Shown here: one piece after another, positions 6,466 through 8,770 of the stretch
How positions within the stretch are numbered: the first letter of the stretch is position 1
How the letters are laid out: every line of letters begins with the position of its first letter
From: Clostridiales bacterium
Lineage (GTDB): Bacteria; Bacillota_A; Clostridia; Oscillospirales; Oscillospiraceae
Assembly: GCA_019417795.1 (NCBI GenBank)
Contig: DXUR01000090.1
Span: 1 to 8,770, forward strand
Direction of reading: 5' to 3'
DNA length: 8,770 bases
Notes under the pieces: model-generated
The model's database searches: none
Seen by the model: the letters and a program-made list of their open reading frames with translations, nothing else
Told to the model about the DNA's origin: nothing
Made by a program: the position numbers and the translations under genes

Positions 6466-7503
6466 ATGGAAAAGGTATTGAAGATCGGCATTATCGGCTG
6501 CGGCGCCATCGGCAAGGATCACTGCCGCCGCATCATTGAGACCGTCCCCGGTGCTACCGTTGTGGCCGTGTCCGACTATGTGGCCGCCGCCGCTGACGAC
6601 ACCGCCGCCAAGTACGGCATCAAGTCCTACGGCAATGACTGCGATGGTATGATCAAGGATCCCGAGGTTGAGGCCGTGGTCATCACCTCCATCGACCCCA
6701 CCCATCATGACTATGTCATGAAGACTCTGGCTGAGGAGAAGTGGTGCTTCTGTGAGAAGCCCCTGAGCCAGAACGCCGCTGACTGCGAGGACATCATCAA
6801 GCGCGAGCAGGAGATCGGCAAGCGTCTGGTGCAGGTGGGCTTCATGCGTCACTATGACCGCGGCTATGCCGAGATGAAGCGCATCATCGACTCCGGCGAG
6901 ATCGGCAAGCCCCTGCTGATCAAGTGCTGCCACCGCAACGTTGCTCAGGGCCCGGGCTTCAAGACCGAGAACGGCGTCACCAACGTGGCCATCCACGAGC
7001 TGGACATCTGCCGCTGGCTGCTGGGCGACGAGTATGAGGACGTACAGTGCGTCAAGGTCCGTCAGAGCTCCAACTCCAACAAGGGCTATGACAACCCCCA
7101 GGTCATGCTGATGCGTACCAAGAACGGCTGCTTTATCGACGTGGAAGTTCAGGTTGCTGACGGCTACGGCTATGACATCCAGTGCGAGGTCGTCTGCGAG
7201 AACGGCACCGTGAAGCTGCCCGATCCCTACGCTGTGGTCCGCCGCTCTCGTCCCGCCGGTTGGGACAGCGTCCAGCCCGCCGAGTCCATGCCCATCATGA
7301 CCGACTGGAAGGAGCGCTTCATTGAGGCCTATGATATCGAGTTCTGCAAGTGGGTGGAGTCTGTCCACGCCGGCAAGCTCACCGGCCCCTCCTCCTGGGA
7401 CGGCTATGTGGCCTGCGTGGCTGGCGACGCTCTGAACGCCTCCCGCGGCACCTCTCAGTTCATGAAGGTGGAGACCATGGAAAAGCCCGAGATGTACAAG
7501 TAA
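6466..7503 (+). CDS. iolG: myo-inositol 2-dehydrogenase family protein (Gfo/Idh/MocA)
   Basis: First step of the pathway: NAD-dependent oxidation of myo-inositol to scyllo-inosose (EC 1.1.1.18). The 345-residue length equals that of known IolG proteins. The Rossmann nucleotide site is GIIGCGAIG (8-16). The catalytic EKP motif is at 97-99 (K98). The substrate-domain His is H177 in AIHELD. In the Bacillus subtilis enzyme Lys97, Asp172 and His176 are catalytic. The position equal to Asp172 is Asn173 here (AAC at 6982-6984, in TNVAIH), an unusual change that could alter rate or substrate. The start is supported by AAGGAAGG eight bases upstream. It is the last gene of the operon and is followed by two terminators. 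The inositol assignment rests on family similarity and context; another cyclitol or sugar substrate is possible. Confidence 0.85.
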   Translation: MEKVLKIGIIGCGAIGKDHCRRIIETVPGATVVAVSDYVAAAADDTAAKYGIKSYGNDCDGMIKDPEVEAVVITSIDPTHHDYVMKTLAEEKWCFCEKPLSQNAADCEDIIKREQEIGKRLVQVGFMRHYDRGYAEMKRIIDSGEIGKPLLIKCCHRNVAQGPGFKTENGVTNVAIHELDICRWLLGDEYEDVQCVKVRQSSNSNKGYDNPQVMLMRTKNGCFIDVEVQVADGYGYDIQCEVVCENGTVKLPDPYAVVRRSRPAGWDSVQPAESMPIMTDWKERFIEAYDIEFCKWVESVHAGKLTGPSSWDGYVACVAGDALNASRGTSQFMKVETMEKPEMYK

Positions 7504-7521
7504 TCTCACCCCATCCAATAT

Positions 7522-7561
7522 AAAACACGGAGCCTGGCCAATGGTCAGGCTCCGTGTTTTT
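7522..7561. terminator. bidirectional terminator between iolG and the MBL-fold gene
   Basis: An 18-bp stem (7522-7539 with 7543-7560, one G-U pair) with an AAT loop, four A on one side and five T on the other. It works in both directions: TTTTT follows on the plus strand after iolG, and TTTTATA on the minus strand after the converging gene. Confidence 0.9.
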
Positions 7562-7570
7562 CCTTTTTCT

Positions 7571-7607
7571 GCAAATGCCGGAGTTTTCTCCGGCGCTTTT
7601 GCTTTTT
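7571..7607 (+). terminator. second tandem terminator after iolG
   Basis: GCCGGAG/CTCCGGC (7577-7583 with 7588-7594) pairs perfectly around TTTT. An outer GCAAA/TTTGC extends it, and CTTTTT (7602-7607) follows on the plus strand. It backs up the first terminator and protects the convergent gene from read-through. Confidence 0.7.
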
Positions 7608-7642
7608 CGATACAAACGCGGTTTCGTGTTCAACCAGCTTCC

Positions 7643-8596
7643 TCACTCCACCTCTAAGTGAACGGACTTATGAAACTGAGGCTCCACCAGACCGGGGATC
7701 TCCACGGCGTCGGTAAAATACAGATTCTCGACATACTCCTGCAACAGGGACACCACATAGGGATGGGGCCGTTCATCAGGCCGCCGGGCCGCCACCGTCA
7801 CCACCGCCGTTTTGGGCTGGAGCTTTTCCAGCAGCTTCCGGGAGGTGGAATCGAAGGAGGCATGGTGGGGCACCTTCAGAATGTCACAGGGGGTCAGATT
7901 CACGGTCTCCCACACATGGGCGTAGGCGTCGCCGCCCAGAACGATCTCCTTGCCGTGGTAATACAGCCGCTGGCGCAAAGAGCACACGTTCATGGATTTG
8001 GCCCAGCGCACCAGTTCATATCCGTTCCGCTCTCCGTTGAAGGCCGCGTCATAGATCTCCTTCTGCCGCCGGTACAGGGCCGGTTCGCCACAGAGGATAT
8101 CCATTTTCAGGTCCGGCGTCAGCTGGAGGGAAATCGTTTCCGTCCCCGGCACCAATTCAAACTGCTTGATACGGTCGGGGTGACTTTGCAGCGCCTCGGT
8201 ATAGATCTGGAGGCAGAGAAGGGCGTTTCTCGCAGCCTTGGGCAAGTTGTTATCCGGATGGAAGGGGGCCAGCTCCGGGGCATTTTCCGGTGGCAGATAG
8301 GTGGTGTAAAACCGGTCGATGGTCACGGCATCCAGCACCCGGCTGAGACCGCCGATATGATCCCGGTGGAAATGCGTAGCCAGAGCCACATCCAGATGGG
8401 TCACGCCCAGTTCCCGGAGAAAATCTCCCGCATAGATCCGCTGAGACCTGGGATCCAGTTCTCCCGGATGATCGTCCCGTATCAGACAGTCATGGCCAAA
8501 ATCCACCATCAAGGCAAACTTCTGCCGCGTTCCCTCCATCTCCCGAATGAGAATACAGTCTCCGTTGCCTATGTTGATAAAGTCCAAAGCCAGCAT
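7643..8596 (-). CDS. ComEC-C-like metallo-beta-lactamase-fold hydrolase
   Basis: A 317-residue metal-dependent hydrolase of unknown substrate. The sequence opens with the MLALDFINIGNGDCILI strand typical of ComEC/Rec2-type MBL domains. It has the zinc motif THFHRDH (H75, H77, D79, H80), the later GGDAYAH (D223) and KVPHHASFDS (H244), where ComEC has a HHGS-like motif. The ComEC membrane competence domain is absent, and no signal peptide or membrane segment is visible, so the protein is probably cytosolic. An insertion of about 60-90 residues (roughly 95-180, charged, with possible helices) separates the first motifs from the later ones. The start at 8596 is preceded by AGGAGG ten bases upstream and a promoter behind that. 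A longer frame reaching 8731 would begin inside a terminator and upstream of the promoter. Nuclease, phosphodiesterase or other roles cannot be told apart from the sequence. Confidence 0.85.
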   Translation of the reverse strand: MLALDFINIGNGDCILIREMEGTRQKFALMVDFGHDCLIRDDHPGELDPRSQRIYAGDFLRELGVTHLDVALATHFHRDHIGGLSRVLDAVTIDRFYTTYLPPENAPELAPFHPDNNLPKAARNALLCLQIYTEALQSHPDRIKQFELVPGTETISLQLTPDLKMDILCGEPALYRRQKEIYDAAFNGERNGYELVRWAKSMNVCSLRQRLYYHGKEIVLGGDAYAHVWETVNLTPCDILKVPHHASFDSTSRKLLEKLQPKTAVVTVAARRPDERPHPYVVSLLQEYVENLYFTDAVEIPGLVEPQFHKSVHLEVE

Positions 8597-8626
8597 ACGC
8601 AGTCCCCCTCCTGTGTTGTTGTTACA

Positions 8627-8655
8627 AAGATACCATACCGCGTGAACGTTTACAA
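8627..8655 (-). promoter_or_regulatory. promoter of the MBL-fold hydrolase gene
   Basis: On the minus strand TTGTAA (8650-8655), a 17-base spacer and TATCTT (8627-8632) give a fair sigma-A promoter. Its start is near 8620, 24 bases before the ATG. This supports the short start of the gene at 8596. Confidence 0.6.
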
Positions 8656-8715
8656 CGAAAAGCGGCCCCTGCGCCAGCCAAAATTTCCGTTTGGATTTTG
8701 ACAGTTCCCACAAGA

Positions 8716-8748
8716 AACCCGCGGCGGGCAAAATGCCCGCCGCGGGTT
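8716..8748 (-). terminator. GC-rich terminator of a gene beyond the right edge
   Basis: A perfect 15-bp stem (8716-8730 with 8734-8748) with an AAA loop. On the minus strand TTTCTT follows, and on the plus strand TTCTCTTCG follows. The minus-strand side is the better T run, and a promoter for the next minus gene lies just behind it, so it most likely ends a minus-strand gene to the right. Confidence 0.6.
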
Positions 8749-8770
8749 CTCTTCGTCTTGATCGGTTTTC

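Noticed and set aside
2662..7518. Very long open frames antisense to all four iol genes (2662-4560, 4458-6416, 6442-7518)
   Set aside because: They lie exactly in codon register opposite the iol genes. They stay open because the genes avoid TTA, CTA and TCA codons, whose complements are the antisense stops. The same is seen opposite the other genes in the window, and the translations resemble no protein family.
8597..8731. N-terminal extension of the MBL-fold protein
   Set aside because: The upstream start lies inside the 8716-8748 hairpin and before the predicted promoter; the ATG at 8596 has AGGAGG and begins at the conserved first beta strand.

Overview
The window looks like chromosome from a GC-rich, low-TTA/CTA/TCA-codon Firmicute of the gut Oscillospiraceae type (Flavonifractor, Intestinimonas and Oscillibacter relatives). 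This rests on strong AGGAGG-type ribosome sites, sigma-A promoters with TTGACA-like boxes, Clostridia-style protein families, and a strong preference for codons ending in C or G. The genus is an inference. No mobile element, CRISPR array, tRNA or rRNA is visible.

Left part, minus strand (1-2403): a glutamine synthetase gene (glnA) runs off the left edge. About 450 bases of regulatory DNA precede it. This holds a proximal promoter with a perfect inverted repeat over its -35 box. Further upstream lies a second, near-consensus promoter that starts a short leader. The leader can fold either into a 25-bp terminator-type hairpin or into a competing hexaloop hairpin. Next comes a separate gene for a DUF11-repeat protein without a signal peptide, which has its own terminator and a possible sporulation-type promoter.

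Centre, plus strand (2488-7607): a compact myo-inositol catabolism operon, iolE-iolB-iolD-iolG. It starts from a promoter with a cre/LacI-type operator at the start point and ends in two strong terminators. IolG oxidises myo-inositol to scyllo-inosose, IolE dehydrates that, IolD opens the ring hydrolytically, and IolB isomerises 5-deoxy-glucuronate. The kinase (IolC), aldolase (IolJ), semialdehyde dehydrogenase (IolA), transporter and dedicated regulator are not in the window. IolG has Asn where the characterised family has a catalytic Asp.

Right part, minus strand (7643-8748): a stand-alone metallo-beta-lactamase-fold hydrolase resembling the C-terminal domain of ComEC. It converges on the iol operon and shares its bidirectional terminator. 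It has its own promoter, and behind that lies a long GC-rich terminator belonging to a gene beyond the right edge.

Most of the window is ordinary core metabolism. The most unusual part is the glnA upstream region, which looks like a transcription-attenuation switch or a small terminated RNA.
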